NCBI GenBank assembly: GCA_963754285.1
Contig: CAVWFN010000005.1
Span: 124,001-188,000, forward strand
Direction: 5' to 3'
DNA from: RYN-133 sp963754285
GTDB taxonomy: Bacteria > Actinomycetota > Actinomycetes > Mycobacteriales > Jatrophihabitantaceae
Length of the DNA stretch: 64,000 bases
The notes under the pieces were generated by a model. The model worked only from the letters and a program-made list of their open reading frames with translations, did not search any database and was not told the DNA's origin. The stretch's first letter is position 1; each line of letters starts with the position of its first letter. The position numbers were made by a program, and so were the translations under genes. Positions 27,822-35,946 of the stretch are shown piece by piece.

Positions 27822-28985
27822 TCAGTACGAGGGCAGCGACGGATCGATCTGGTTCACCCACGCGGTGACGCCGCCCTGCACGTGCACCGCGTCGCGGAAA
27901 CCGGCGTTCTTGACCGCGGCCAGCGTCTCTGCAGAGCGCACGCCGGTCTTGCAATACATGACTATCTGCTTGTCCTGCGGCAGGTTCGACAACGCGTCGC
28001 CGCGAAGGATCTCGTCCTTCGGGATGAGCGTTGCACCAGGAATCCTGACGATCTCCCACTCGGCCGGCTCGCGCACGTCCACGAGATGGATCGGCTTGTC
28101 GGAGTCCATGAGGTCCTTCAGCTCGCTTGCGGTGATCGTCGATCCGGCCGCCGCCTGCTGTGCCTCTTCGGAGACCACGCCGCAGAACGCCTCGTAGTCG
28201 ATCAGCTCGGTGATCTCACGCGTGTTCGGGTCCTTGCGCACCTTGATCTCGCGCCAGCTCATCTCGAGCGCGTCGAACACGAGCAGCCGACCGACCAGCG
28301 GGTCGCCGATGCCGGTGATCAGCTTGATCGCTTCGTTGACCATGACCGAGCCGATCGCCGCGCACAGCACGCCGAGCACGCCACCCTCGGCGCACGACGG
28401 CACCATGCCGGGTGGCGGCGGGTCGGGGTAGAGATCGCGGTAGTTCGGGCCGTACTCGTTCCAGAAGACCGAGACCTGCCCGTCGAACCGGTAGATCGAG
28501 CCCCACACGTACGGCTTGTTCAGCAGCACGCACGCGTCATTGACCAGGTAGCGCGTCGCGAAGTTGTCGGTGCCGTCGACGATCAGGTCGTACTGGCTGA
28601 AGATGTCGAGGACGTTGTCGTTGTCGAGGCGCGTCTCGTGCACGTTCACCGTGATCAACGGGTTGATCTCGCGGACCGAGTCACGAGCCGATTCGGCCTT
28701 CGAGCGGCCGATGTCGCTCTGGCCGTGGATGATCTGGCGCTGCAGGTTCGACTCGTCGACAACGTCGAATTCGACGATGCCGAGCGTGCCGACACCGGCG
28801 GCGGCCAGATACATCAGGGCCGGCGAGCCCAGGCCGCCGGCGCCCACACAGAGCACCTTGGCGTTCTTGAGACGCTTCTGGCCGATCATGGCAACGTCGG
28901 GGATGATCAAGTGCCGGCTGTAACGGCGCACTTCGTCGATCGTCAGCGAATCGGCAGGTTCAACGAGCGGCGGTAAACTCACCAT
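27822..28985 (-). CDS. moeZ: MoeZ/MoeBR: E1-like adenylyltransferase fused to rhodanese
   Basis: A 387-residue two-domain sulphur-transfer protein. Residues about 20-250 form a ThiF/MoeB domain: CVGAGGLGSPAL ATP loop, FDVVDESNLQRQI, DGTDNFATRYLVND, and the Cys in VPSCAEGGVLG. Residues about 290-387 are a rhodanese with catalytic Cys in YCKTGVRSAE. It adenylates and thiocarboxylates sulphur carriers for molybdopterin, thiamine-type or mec+ cysteine routes. The ATG at 28985 gives a length close to the mycobacterial MoeZ (Rv3206c); a longer reading to 29036 has no added conserved sequence. Confidence 0.94.
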   Translation of the reverse strand: MVSLPPLVEPADSLTIDEVRRYSRHLIIPDVAMIGQKRLKNAKVLCVGAGGLGSPALMYLAAAGVGTLGIVEFDVVDESNLQRQIIHGQSDIGRSKAESARDSVREINPLITVNVHETRLDNDNVLDIFSQYDLIVDGTDNFATRYLVNDACVLLNKPYVWGSIYRFDGQVSVFWNEYGPNYRDLYPDPPPPGMVPSCAEGGVLGVLCAAIGSVMVNEAIKLITGIGDPLVGRLLVFDALEMSWREIKVRKDPNTREITELIDYEAFCGVVSEEAQQAAAGSTITASELKDLMDSDKPIHLVDVREPAEWEIVRIPGATLIPKDEILRGDALSNLPQDKQIVMYCKTGVRSAETLAAVKNAGFRDAVHVQGGVTAWVNQIDPSLPSY

Positions 28986-29054
28986 GCCAGCGTAACCGAG
29001 CACATCGATGCGGCATTCCGGCTTGACTCGGGTCACAGTGACCCTGACGGCGAC

Positions 29055-30116
29055 TCAGTCGCCGATGTAGTACTCGTTGTTCTGGTTGGTGTCCGGCTGC
29101 TCGGCACCAGGCGCGCCCTTGACTCCCGGCGGATAGGGCCACTGGTTGGCGCCGCAGTTCTTGCCGGTGAAGGCCGACTTCAGGCCGAAGGTCTGCTGCA
29201 TCATCACCGGTGCCAAGCCGCCCGGCAGGCACTCGTGCGCGTGCATGTGACCCAGCGCGTGGCCGTCCTCGTGGTTGATCATGTACTCGCGGTACGCAGT
29301 GAGGTCGCCGACGTAGGGCGACGCGCCGCGCACCCAACGTGCGTCATTGAGGACGACGCGGTTGACCTGCAGTGCCGAGGATGAGTTGGCGGGTGCGTAG
29401 CAGGACGTCTCGACCGGGATGTCATAGCCGCAGAACTGCCGCACGGTCATCGACGAGGTCAGGGTGACGTGGAAGTTGATCAGGCCGGACGAGACGCGCT
29501 GCAGCCGCACGCCGTGCCCGCTCCAGCTGCGCGGGTCCGCGAGCGTGGTGTCGACCATCTTGGCGAACGCGGACAGGTTGATGCCCTTGATGCCGTTCTC
29601 GACCTCGATGTCGTAGCGGTACAGCTGCCCGGTCTTGCCGAACACCTTGGTCTGTCCCTTGAGTACGCGGAACGTGCCGTCGCCCGCCTTCGTGTACGGG
29701 CCGCCGCGCGGAAGTTGACCCACCTTGAGCGCTTCGTTGTAGACCTTGCCGCTGCTCGTGTCGGACTTGAGCGGGATCGAGTGCGGTGCGATCGGGGCGC
29801 CGGACGACTGCGGGGGCGGTGTCGTGTTCGTCCCGCGGTCGTTGCCGGTGGCAACTGCATGCGAGGCCGGCGCGGGGTCGCGGACGGTGAGCAATGCGAC
29901 GACGGTCAGCACGAGCAGCACCGGCAGCGCGTACGCGCGCCAGCCGTAGCGGCGGATGAATTCACGCACCGTGTCGCCCGTCCCCGGCCCACCGCCACCG
30001 CCGAAGGACGCGACCCCGCGGTGCGCGGCATCGACGTCGCTGCGGGTGTGGTGTGCGGGACGTGGCCTGGTCACGGTTCTGGTCGGTTGCGACCAACCGC
30101 CGTCGTGCTCCGCCAC
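29055..30116 (-). CDS. DUF3152 membrane-anchored, metalloprotease-like protein
   Basis: A 353-residue protein. A basic, His/Arg-rich cytoplasmic N-terminus is followed by one transmembrane helix (about residues 60-78, ALPVLLVLTVVALLTV) and an extracytoplasmic DUF3152 domain. Near the C-terminus NHEDGHALGHMHAHE contains HExxH plus a third His, the pattern of zincin proteases, and two Cys pairs are nearby (FCGYD, SCYAP). It is the orthologue by position of Rv3207c. Protease activity is suggested by the motif but not established for the family. It lies 69 bp upstream of moeZ on the same strand. Confidence 0.88.
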   Translation of the reverse strand: MAEHDGGWSQPTRTVTRPRPAHHTRSDVDAAHRGVASFGGGGGPGTGDTVREFIRRYGWRAYALPVLLVLTVVALLTVRDPAPASHAVATGNDRGTNTTPPPQSSGAPIAPHSIPLKSDTSSGKVYNEALKVGQLPRGGPYTKAGDGTFRVLKGQTKVFGKTGQLYRYDIEVENGIKGINLSAFAKMVDTTLADPRSWSGHGVRLQRVSSGLINFHVTLTSSMTVRQFCGYDIPVETSCYAPANSSSALQVNRVVLNDARWVRGASPYVGDLTAYREYMINHEDGHALGHMHAHECLPGGLAPVMMQQTFGLKSAFTGKNCGANQWPYPPGVKGAPGAEQPDTNQNNEYYIGD

Positions 30117-30164
30117 GCGGACAGCGTTTCACAATCGACGACCTTGATCGTGCAAGCGCGCCCA

Positions 30165-31190
30165 TCACGCGTCGTCGGCCTGCACCGGTGCGCGGGCGTC
30201 CTCGATGAGACCCAGCAGGGCGCGCGCTGTGATCTCGGGTTGTTCCATCATCGCGGTGTGACCGACGTGTTCGAGAACCAGCAGCCGTGAGTCAGGAATC
30301 GCCGCGGCGACGAACGGCGCAAGATCGGCAGCGACGAGCTTGTCCTCGTCGCCCCACAGCACCAGGGTCGATGCGGTGATCGTGCGCATCTGCGCCCAGC
30401 CCGCGCGGCTTTTCAAAAACTGCGACCGCACAAGACCACGCGTCGAGCGCAGCATCGCCATGTCCACCCACGGTGCATCGGCGCGTGCCCGCGCCTCGCT
30501 GACCGCCTCGTCGTAGCGCTGTTGGGACAGCCGCGACGGATCGGCGAAGCACAGCGCGATCGTGCCCTTGACGCGCGTCTCGACCGGCACCTTGCCGAGC
30601 TTGCGCAGGGCGAGCATCCCGATCATCGGCACGAGCATCAATGCGAAGCGCCAGTCGGTCTTCAGGATGTGCGCCCGCACCTTGAGATCGGGGACCGCAG
30701 GTGAGATCAACGACAGGGTGCGCACGAGGTCGGGACGGGTTGCCGCGACGACCAGCGAGATCGCGCCGCCCATCGAGTTGCCGACCAGATGTACCGGCCC
30801 GCGACCGGACTGCTCGATGTAGGCGATGACCGTGCGTGCATGCGCACCGAGTGAGTAGTCGTTGTTCCGCGCCGGCCCCGAGCGTCCAAATCCGGGTAGG
30901 TCGATGGCCTCGACGGCCAACTGGTCGCGCAGCAAACCAGCCAGATCGGTCCAGTTGATCGACGCTCCGCCGAGTCCGTGCACGAACAGGGCGGGTTCGG
31001 CATCGTCGCGGCCGGACGCCGTGGTGCGGACGAAGACCTCTTGGCCGCCGACCTCGACGCTGCGGCCGGGCCACAGGCTGACGCCGTCGAGCGAGGCCAA
31101 CGGCGAGTCGGACAGCCGTGCCGTGGGTGCCTCGGGGGCAGGACGCTTGCGCACACGCATCCGGTTGACGCTACGCGGCGCGCTGGTCAC
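30165..31190 (-). CDS. alpha/beta hydrolase
   Basis: A 341-residue hydrolase. VHGLGGASINWTDL is the oxyanion segment, LVGNSMGGAISL the nucleophile elbow (Ser), the acid is expected in VLWGDEDKLVAAD, and VGHTAMMEQP gives the catalytic His. The N-terminal ~35 residues are basic and Pro rich and precede the fold, so a later start is possible; the GTG at 31190 overlaps the ku stop by 4 nt. Substrate unknown: esterase, lipase or C-C hydrolase are all possible. It shares its strand and a 4-nt overlap with ku, so it is likely co-transcribed with it. Confidence 0.88.
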   Translation of the reverse strand: MTSAPRSVNRMRVRKRPAPEAPTARLSDSPLASLDGVSLWPGRSVEVGGQEVFVRTTASGRDDAEPALFVHGLGGASINWTDLAGLLRDQLAVEAIDLPGFGRSGPARNNDYSLGAHARTVIAYIEQSGRGPVHLVGNSMGGAISLVVAATRPDLVRTLSLISPAVPDLKVRAHILKTDWRFALMLVPMIGMLALRKLGKVPVETRVKGTIALCFADPSRLSQQRYDEAVSEARARADAPWVDMAMLRSTRGLVRSQFLKSRAGWAQMRTITASTLVLWGDEDKLVAADLAPFVAAAIPDSRLLVLEHVGHTAMMEQPEITARALLGLIEDARAPVQADDA

Positions 31191-32203
31191 GCCGACTTCT
31201 TCGCAGCCTTCTTCTTGGCCGGCACCGATTTCGGCCCGGCCTTCTTCACCGCTCTCTTGGCCGGCGGCTTCTTCGCAGCAGTCTTCTGCGCCGCCGCCTT
31301 CTTGGCCGGCGCCTTCGCAGCCGCCTTCTTGGTCGCCTTCTTTGCGGCAGCCTTCGAGGCGGGTTTGTTCGCCGGCACCCGCGCCGAGGTCGACGTCCCG
31401 CTCGCAGTCTTCGACGCGGCGGCCGAGCGGCCGGCCTTCGCCGCCTCGACCGAGGCCTTGAGCGCCGACATCAGGTCGACGACGTTGCCCGCGCTGGGCT
31501 GCTGCTCTTCGGTCTCGACGACCTCGCGTCCCTCGACCTTCGCGTCGATGACCTCCTGCAGCGCCTCGCGGTAGTCGTCGGTGTACTCGGAGGGATCGAA
31601 GTCGCCCGACATGCTCGAGACAAGCGACTCGGCCATCTGCCGTTCCTGCGGGCGCAGATCGACCTCGGAGTCGAGGAACGCGAACGCCGGCTCGCGCACC
31701 TCGTCCGGCCAGATCATCGTCTCCATCACGATCACGCCGTCACGCACCCGCAAGGTGGCCAGCTGCTCGCGGTTGCGGATCGCCACCTTGACCAGGCCTG
31801 CCTGCCCGCTCGAATCGAGCGCGTCACGCAGCAACAGGTAGGGCTTGACCGCGTTCTTCTCCGGCTCGAGGTAGTAGCTCTTGGCGAAATAGATCGGATC
31901 GATCTGTTCGATCGGGACGAACTGCAACACATCGACGACGCGGGCGGTCGGGAGCGGGAGGTCGGCGAAGTCGTCGTCGGTCAGGATGACCGTCTCGCCG
32001 CCGGGCAACTGGAAACCCTTCGCGATGTCGGCGTAAGCCACCTCTTCGCCGTCGGCCTCTGCCACGCGCTTGTAGCGGATGCGCGAGCCGTCGGTGCGAC
32101 GAACCTGGTGAAAGCTGACATCGCGCTCCTCGGTCGCGGTGTACAGCTTCACCCCGATGCTGACCAGCCCGAAGGAGATGCTGCCCTTCCAGATCGAGCG
32201 CAT
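31187..32203 (-). CDS. ku: bacterial Ku, non-homologous end joining
   Basis: A 338-residue Ku. MRSIWKGSISFGLVSIGVKL opens the DNA-ring core, which continues with VSFHQVRRTDGSRIRYKRV and ILTDDDFADLPLP to about residue 230. From about residue 255 the C-terminus is a lysine/alanine/proline-rich tail with repeats such as AAKKATKKAAAK, longer than in short bacterial Ku. Basic tails of this kind aid threading onto and along DNA and recruitment to ends. The ligase gene diverges 67 bp away. Ku homodimers hold broken ends for the ligase and polymerase encoded next door. Confidence 0.96.
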   Translation of the reverse strand: MRSIWKGSISFGLVSIGVKLYTATEERDVSFHQVRRTDGSRIRYKRVAEADGEEVAYADIAKGFQLPGGETVILTDDDFADLPLPTARVVDVLQFVPIEQIDPIYFAKSYYLEPEKNAVKPYLLLRDALDSSGQAGLVKVAIRNREQLATLRVRDGVIVMETMIWPDEVREPAFAFLDSEVDLRPQERQMAESLVSSMSGDFDPSEYTDDYREALQEVIDAKVEGREVVETEEQQPSAGNVVDLMSALKASVEAAKAGRSAAASKTASGTSTSARVPANKPASKAAAKKATKKAAAKAPAKKAAAQKTAAKKPPAKRAVKKAGPKSVPAKKKAAKKSA

Positions 32204-32270
32204 GAGGCCGACTCCTTCTACGTTTGACTCTCAAGTGCAACCAGAGGGTTCTCTACCCAAGAATGGACGG

Positions 32271-33185
32271 ATGGAGTCCATGCTCGCTACTGCGGTGCAG
32301 ATTCTGCCGCAGGGTGCCGACTGGACCTATGAGTTCAAGTGGGACGGTGTCCGGGCACGCTGCGAGGTCACCGACGCCGCGGTGCGGCTCTACAGCCGGC
32401 GCGGCAACGAGATCACCACGGCCTATCCCGAGCTGTCCGAACTCGCCCGCGGCGACGCCGTCCTGGACGGCGAGATCGTCGCTTTCGTCGACGGACGGCC
32501 GTCCTTCGAGGCGCTGCAGGAGCGCATGCACGTGCGTAACAAGGCCGAGGCCCGCCGCCTCGCCGAGAAGACACCGGTGACGTTCATGGCCTTCGATCTG
32601 CTGCGGGCCGACGGCGTCGAGCTCGCGGACCTGCCGCTGCGCGAGCGCCGCCCGCGCCTGGAGACATGGGCCGCCGAGCACGGCGTCACGGTCAGCCCGA
32701 CCTTCGACGACGGCCCCGCGACCGAGCAGGTCGCGCGCGCGTCGGGGCTGGAGGGCGTGGTCGCGAAACGGCTCGCGTCGCGCTACCGGCCGGGGCTGCG
32801 CACCAACGACTGGGTCAAGCTGCGCTTCCTGTCGACCGGCGACTTCGCCGTGGTCGGCTGGGAGGAGAGCCGTGAACACCCGGGCAGCCTGAGCTCGCTC
32901 GTCCTGGCCACCATGACGCCGGACGGGCCCCGGTTCGCCGGCAAGGCCGGCAGTGGGTTGACCGGTCGCCTCGCGGCGTCCTTGCAGAAGAGGCTCACAG
33001 CGCGGCGCGACTGCCCCCTGCCCGAGGTGCCTGCGGCCTCGCCGGGCGGCCGGGTGGTGCACTGGGTCGAGCCGGAACTCGTGGTGGAAGTGAAATACAC
33101 GCTGATCACCTCGGAGGGACGGCTGCGCCAGCCGGTGTTCCTGCGGGTGCGCGACGACAAGACGGTCGAGGAGGCAACCGGCTGA
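32271..33185 (+). CDS. ATP-dependent DNA ligase (LigD ligase-domain type)
   Basis: A 304-residue ligase. Motif I is YEFKWDGVRA, with the Lys that forms the AMP adduct. LDGEIVAF is motif III, FMAFDLLRADG motif IIIa, LEGVVAKRLASRY motif IV and NDWVKLRFL motif V. An OB-fold follows, with WVEPELVVEVKY near the end. It corresponds to the ligase module of LigD as a free protein. I use the ATG at 32271; the next in-frame ATG is 32280 and the Shine-Dalgarno is weak, so the start is approximate. It is divergent from ku and overlaps the polymerase gene by 1 nt. Confidence 0.92.
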   Translation: MESMLATAVQILPQGADWTYEFKWDGVRARCEVTDAAVRLYSRRGNEITTAYPELSELARGDAVLDGEIVAFVDGRPSFEALQERMHVRNKAEARRLAEKTPVTFMAFDLLRADGVELADLPLRERRPRLETWAAEHGVTVSPTFDDGPATEQVARASGLEGVVAKRLASRYRPGLRTNDWVKLRFLSTGDFAVVGWEESREHPGSLSSLVLATMTPDGPRFAGKAGSGLTGRLAASLQKRLTARRDCPLPEVPAASPGGRVVHWVEPELVVEVKYTLITSEGRLRQPVFLRVRDDKTVEEATG

Positions 33186-34117
33186 TGGCCAAGGACGAGA
33201 AGGTCAACGTCGAGGTCGACGGACGATCGCTGCAGCTGTCGAACCTGCACAAGGTGCTCTACCCGCAGACGGGATTCACCAAGGGTGCGGTCATCGACTA
33301 CTACAGCCGCATCGCTCCAGTGCTGCTCCCCCACCTCGCCGACCGCGCCCTGACGATCAAGCGATACCCCAACGGCGTCGACGAGAAATTCTTCTTCGAG
33401 AAGAACGCGACACGGGGCACACCCGATTGGGTGCGCACGGTCACGCTGCCCGTCCCCGGCTCGACGATGAACCGCGACACGATCGACTTCGTCGTCGTCG
33501 AAGAACTGGCGACGCTGGTGTGGCTGGCCAACCTGGCTGCTCTCGAACTGCACGTGCCGCAATGGCACATTCCCAAGCGCGCCCGGAAGCCACGCACCGA
33601 CCTGCTGGTCTTCGACCTCGACCCGGGCGCGCCCGCAACGATCGCCGAGTGCTGCGAGGTCGCCGTCCTCCTGCGTGACCTGCTCGCCGAGGACGGCGTC
33701 GAATTGTTCGCGAAGACGTCCGGGTCGAAGGGCATGCAGGTCAGCGCCCCGATCGACGTCAGCGATCCCGGGCTGCCGTCCGAGTACGCGCACACCGTCG
33801 CGAAACGTCTCGAGGCCGAGCATCCCAAGCTCGTCGTCTCGCGGATGACCAAATCACTGCGCACCGGCAAGATCTTCGTCGACTGGAGCCAGAACAACCC
33901 GGCCAAGACCACGGTCGCGCCGTACTCGCTGCGCGCGCGCGACGAACCGACCGTCTCGACCCCGCTGACCTGGGACGAGGTGGAGACCGGCGGCATGCTG
34001 CGCTTCACCGCGGACGAGGTGCTGGCGCGCGTCGAGGAGCACGGCGACCTGTTCGCCGGCACCCTCGATCCGACAGATCGTGCGCGGATCACGCCACGCA
34101 TGGCTACTGGCGAGTAG
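33185..34117 (+). CDS. LigD-type NHEJ polymerase (primase-polymerase domain), stand-alone
   Basis: A 310-residue archaeo-eukaryotic-primase-fold polymerase. LSNLHKVLYPQTGFTKG is the 5'-phosphate/DNA-binding start, LLVFDLDPG gives the catalytic acidic pair, KTSGSKGMQVSAP is the nucleotide-binding loop, and VDWSQNNPAKTTVAPYSLR the late motif with the third Asp. It fills gaps with ribo- or deoxynucleotides before ligation. The stop of the ligase overlaps this ATG (TGATG). No 3'-phosphoesterase domain is fused to either protein and none lies nearby. Confidence 0.95.
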   Translation: MAKDEKVNVEVDGRSLQLSNLHKVLYPQTGFTKGAVIDYYSRIAPVLLPHLADRALTIKRYPNGVDEKFFFEKNATRGTPDWVRTVTLPVPGSTMNRDTIDFVVVEELATLVWLANLAALELHVPQWHIPKRARKPRTDLLVFDLDPGAPATIAECCEVAVLLRDLLAEDGVELFAKTSGSKGMQVSAPIDVSDPGLPSEYAHTVAKRLEAEHPKLVVSRMTKSLRTGKIFVDWSQNNPAKTTVAPYSLRARDEPTVSTPLTWDEVETGGMLRFTADEVLARVEEHGDLFAGTLDPTDRARITPRMATGE

Positions 34118-34160
34118 AGTCCGAGCGACTTCGGACATATCACCCCAGGAGCGACCGCTG

Positions 34161-34820
34161 ATGTCACGCGCCGACACCGGCAACGCCGAACTGACCCGCG
34201 GCGGACGGCTGCCTCGTTCGGCGCGGCGCAAGCAACTGCTCGCCGCCGCCCAGGAGGTGTTCGTCGCCAACGGCTATCACGCCGCGGCCATGGACGACAT
34301 CGCCGAACGGGCCGGCGTCTCGAAGCCGGTGCTCTACCAACACTTCCCCGGCAAGCTCGAGCTCTACCTCGCCCTGCTCGACACGCAGGCCGAGATGCTC
34401 GGCCGCGCCGTCCAGGAGGCCCTGGCCGCAACCGACGACAACCGCGAGCGCATCCATGGTGTGCTGTCGGCATACTTCAGCTTCGTGGGCCGAGACGGCT
34501 CCGACGGCGCGTTCCGGTTGATCTTCGAGACCGACCTGGGCAACGAGCCCGCCGTGCGGGCACGCGTCGAGGCGGTGTCGGAGCGCACGATGAAAGCGGT
34601 CGCCGACACCGTCGCCGGCGACACCGGCCTGGACCGGGCCAGCGCCGAACTGCTGTCGACGGCCCTGACCGGCGCGGCGCAGGTGGCGGCGCGCTGGTGG
34701 CTCGACCGCGACCGGCCGATCAGTCAGGGACAGGCGATCTTCCTGCTCGAGTCGCTGCTGTGGCGAGGCATCTCGAACTTCCCGCGCCTGGACGAACACC
34801 CGCACGACCCGCCCGCCTAG
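34161..34820 (+). CDS. TetR family transcriptional regulator (Rv3208-like)
   Basis: A 219-residue regulator. The HTH spans about residues 22-68: AQEVFVANGYHAAAMDDIAE, then RAGVSKPVLYQHFPGKLELY. A helical ligand domain ends in ISNFPRLDEHP. The ATG at 34161 is preceded by AGGAG. It sits just upstream of the DUF3107 gene as Rv3208 does beside Rv3208A, and that conserved pairing supports the assignment. The signal it senses is not known. The reading frame is open further upstream, but that part overlaps the polymerase gene. Confidence 0.9.
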   Translation: MSRADTGNAELTRGGRLPRSARRKQLLAAAQEVFVANGYHAAAMDDIAERAGVSKPVLYQHFPGKLELYLALLDTQAEMLGRAVQEALAATDDNRERIHGVLSAYFSFVGRDGSDGAFRLIFETDLGNEPAVRARVEAVSERTMKAVADTVAGDTGLDRASAELLSTALTGAAQVAARWWLDRDRPISQGQAIFLLESLLWRGISNFPRLDEHPHDPPA

Positions 34821-34833
34821 CGCTCGTCCCTCC

Positions 34834-34907
34834 ACCGCGAGTGGTCAGTTACGCGCCGAGTGGTCACTAATATCTGACCACTCGCGGGATAACTGACCAC
34901 TCGCGGT
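34834..34907. repeat. nested extragenic palindrome (GAGTGGTCA family)
   Basis: Outer arms 34834-34851 and 34890-34907 are perfect 18-nt inverted repeats reading ACCGCGAGTGGTCAGTTA. Inner arms 34857-34866 and 34875-34884 are perfect 10-nt repeats (CGAGTGGTCA) around an 8-nt AT-rich loop. The same 9-mer therefore occurs four times in 74 nt. It follows the tetR stop and lies within the 206-bp gap before the DUF3107 gene. It could end transcription or be a REP-like element; it lacks a T-run. Confidence 0.85.
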
Positions 34908-35026
34908 GTCTGCCGCCGATGGGCATTTGACGCGTTCGCTCTCGGCGCACCTCCTGCGGCAGCTCGACCGACCACGCTCGGCTAGCGTGGTGAACACCGA
35001 GAACTGAGCGCTAGGAGGCATTTGCG

Positions 35027-35251
35027 GTGGAGGTCAAGATCGGCGTGCTGCACACGCCACGCGAGATCGTGGTGGAGAGCACCCAGACCCCGGACGAGGT
35101 CGAGAGCCTCGTCGCCGCCGCGTTCAAGAGCGTCGACGGGCAGCTTGCGCTCACCGATGAGCGCGGTCGCCGCGTCATCGTGCCGGCCAACTTGATCGCC
35201 TACATCGAGATCGCGCAGGCCGATGGGCGCCGGGTCGGGTTCAGCAACTGA
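35027..35251 (+). CDS. DUF3107 small protein (Rv3208A/TB9.4-like)
   Basis: A 74-residue protein starting at GTG with AGGAGG 8 nt upstream. It has the DUF3107 pattern: VKIGVLHTPREIVVEST, a DEVESLVAAAF helix, then TDERGRRVIVPANLIAYIEI. It is widely conserved in actinobacteria next to a TetR gene and is of unknown function; the short alpha/beta fold suggests a binding role. Expression is expected to be strong from the near-ideal Shine-Dalgarno. Confidence 0.92.
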   Translation: MEVKIGVLHTPREIVVESTQTPDEVESLVAAAFKSVDGQLALTDERGRRVIVPANLIAYIEIAQADGRRVGFSN

Positions 35252-35267
35252 CTCGCAGGGAGTCGGT

Positions 35268-35444
35268 TCAGCCCTTACGGCCGAACACCCTCGCCATCAG
35301 GCGGTGGCCCCTGCGGCGGTGACGCCGTTCACGCAAGGCCCGTGGCTGACCCGGCAACGGGTCGCCCGTCCCGGGCTGCAATCCCTTTTCGGTCGGCAGT
35401 TGCTGCAAGCGACCGGCAGTGCCGGGCGGCATCCCGAACGACAT
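35268..35444 (-). CDS. small basic hypothetical protein (58 aa)
   Basis: Found by reading the minus strand. An ATG at 35444 is preceded by GAGGAGG with 4 nt spacing (plus-strand CCTCCTC at 35450-35456). The frame stays open for 58 codons to a TGA at 35268-35270. The product begins MSFGMPPGTAGRL, is Gly/Pro rich in the middle, and ends with a strongly basic segment (LRERRHRRRGHR, then MARVFGRKG). No family recognised; the basic tail suggests nucleic-acid or membrane contact. It lies between convergent DUF3107 and the divergent membrane protein. The ribosome site is the main evidence. Confidence 0.65.
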   Translation of the reverse strand: MSFGMPPGTAGRLQQLPTEKGLQPGTGDPLPGQPRALRERRHRRRGHRLMARVFGRKG

Positions 35445-35460
35445 GGCCCCTCCTCGGCTG

Positions 35461-35946
35461 ATGAGCCTTACCGATCACGGTAGGTCGGCGCCGACCTACC
35501 GTCCACTGTTACGCGCCGCGTTCGTGGCCGGCGTCCTCAGCGGCGCGCCGTCCACCGCCGCCGCGGTGGTCGGCGGCGACGACCCGCTCGCCGCAACACG
35601 TGCGGCCGGACGGTTGCTCGCTCCGCGCGTGGAGCGTGAGTCGACGGTGCTTGTGGCAGCCGCAGTTGCACACGGCGCGCTGTCACTCGGCTGGACGGCC
35701 GTGCTGCAGCGCCTGCCCCGCGGGCTCGGGCGTGCCGCCGGCTACGGACTCGCGATCGCTGCTCTCGATCTCGGGCTCGCGCACGTCGTGCGCGGCGAGC
35801 GATTCGGTCCCATCGCGGCGCTCCCGGTACTCCCCCAAGTCGCTGACCACGTGCTGTTCGCGGTGATCGTCAACGCGGCGAGTCGCCACACGCGCGTCAG
35901 TGCGAAAGCCCGAGGGCGGTCATCCGGTCCTCATGGTGCGCGGTGA
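35461..35946 (+). CDS. putative membrane protein
   Basis: About 161 residues with several hydrophobic helices: LLRAAFVAGVLSGAPSTAAA, then LVAAAVAHGALSLGWTAVL, GYGLAIAALDLGLAHVV and VADHVLFAVIVNAAS. The SGAPST loop followed by DDPLAATRAAGRLL recurs in short uncharacterised actinobacterial membrane proteins. The start is uncertain: ATG 35461 has no Shine-Dalgarno, an in-frame GTG lies at 35419, and a 26-nt perfect palindrome covers codons 6-14. The last 50 bp overlap the convergent ferritin-like gene. The C-terminus is basic. Confidence 0.65.
   Translation: MSLTDHGRSAPTYRPLLRAAFVAGVLSGAPSTAAAVVGGDDPLAATRAAGRLLAPRVERESTVLVAAAVAHGALSLGWTAVLQRLPRGLGRAAGYGLAIAALDLGLAHVVRGERFGPIAALPVLPQVADHVLFAVIVNAASRHTRVSAKARGRSSGPHGAR
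35477..35502. promoter_or_regulatory. perfect 26-nt palindrome near a divergent start region
   Basis: The sequence from 35477 (ACGGTAGGTCGGC) is followed directly by its exact reverse complement, with no spacer. Two-fold symmetry without a loop suits a dimeric repressor site better than a hairpin. It lies 33 bp upstream of the small basic gene (start 35444) and inside the proposed N-terminus of the membrane protein, whose real start may be lower. Confidence 0.55.
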
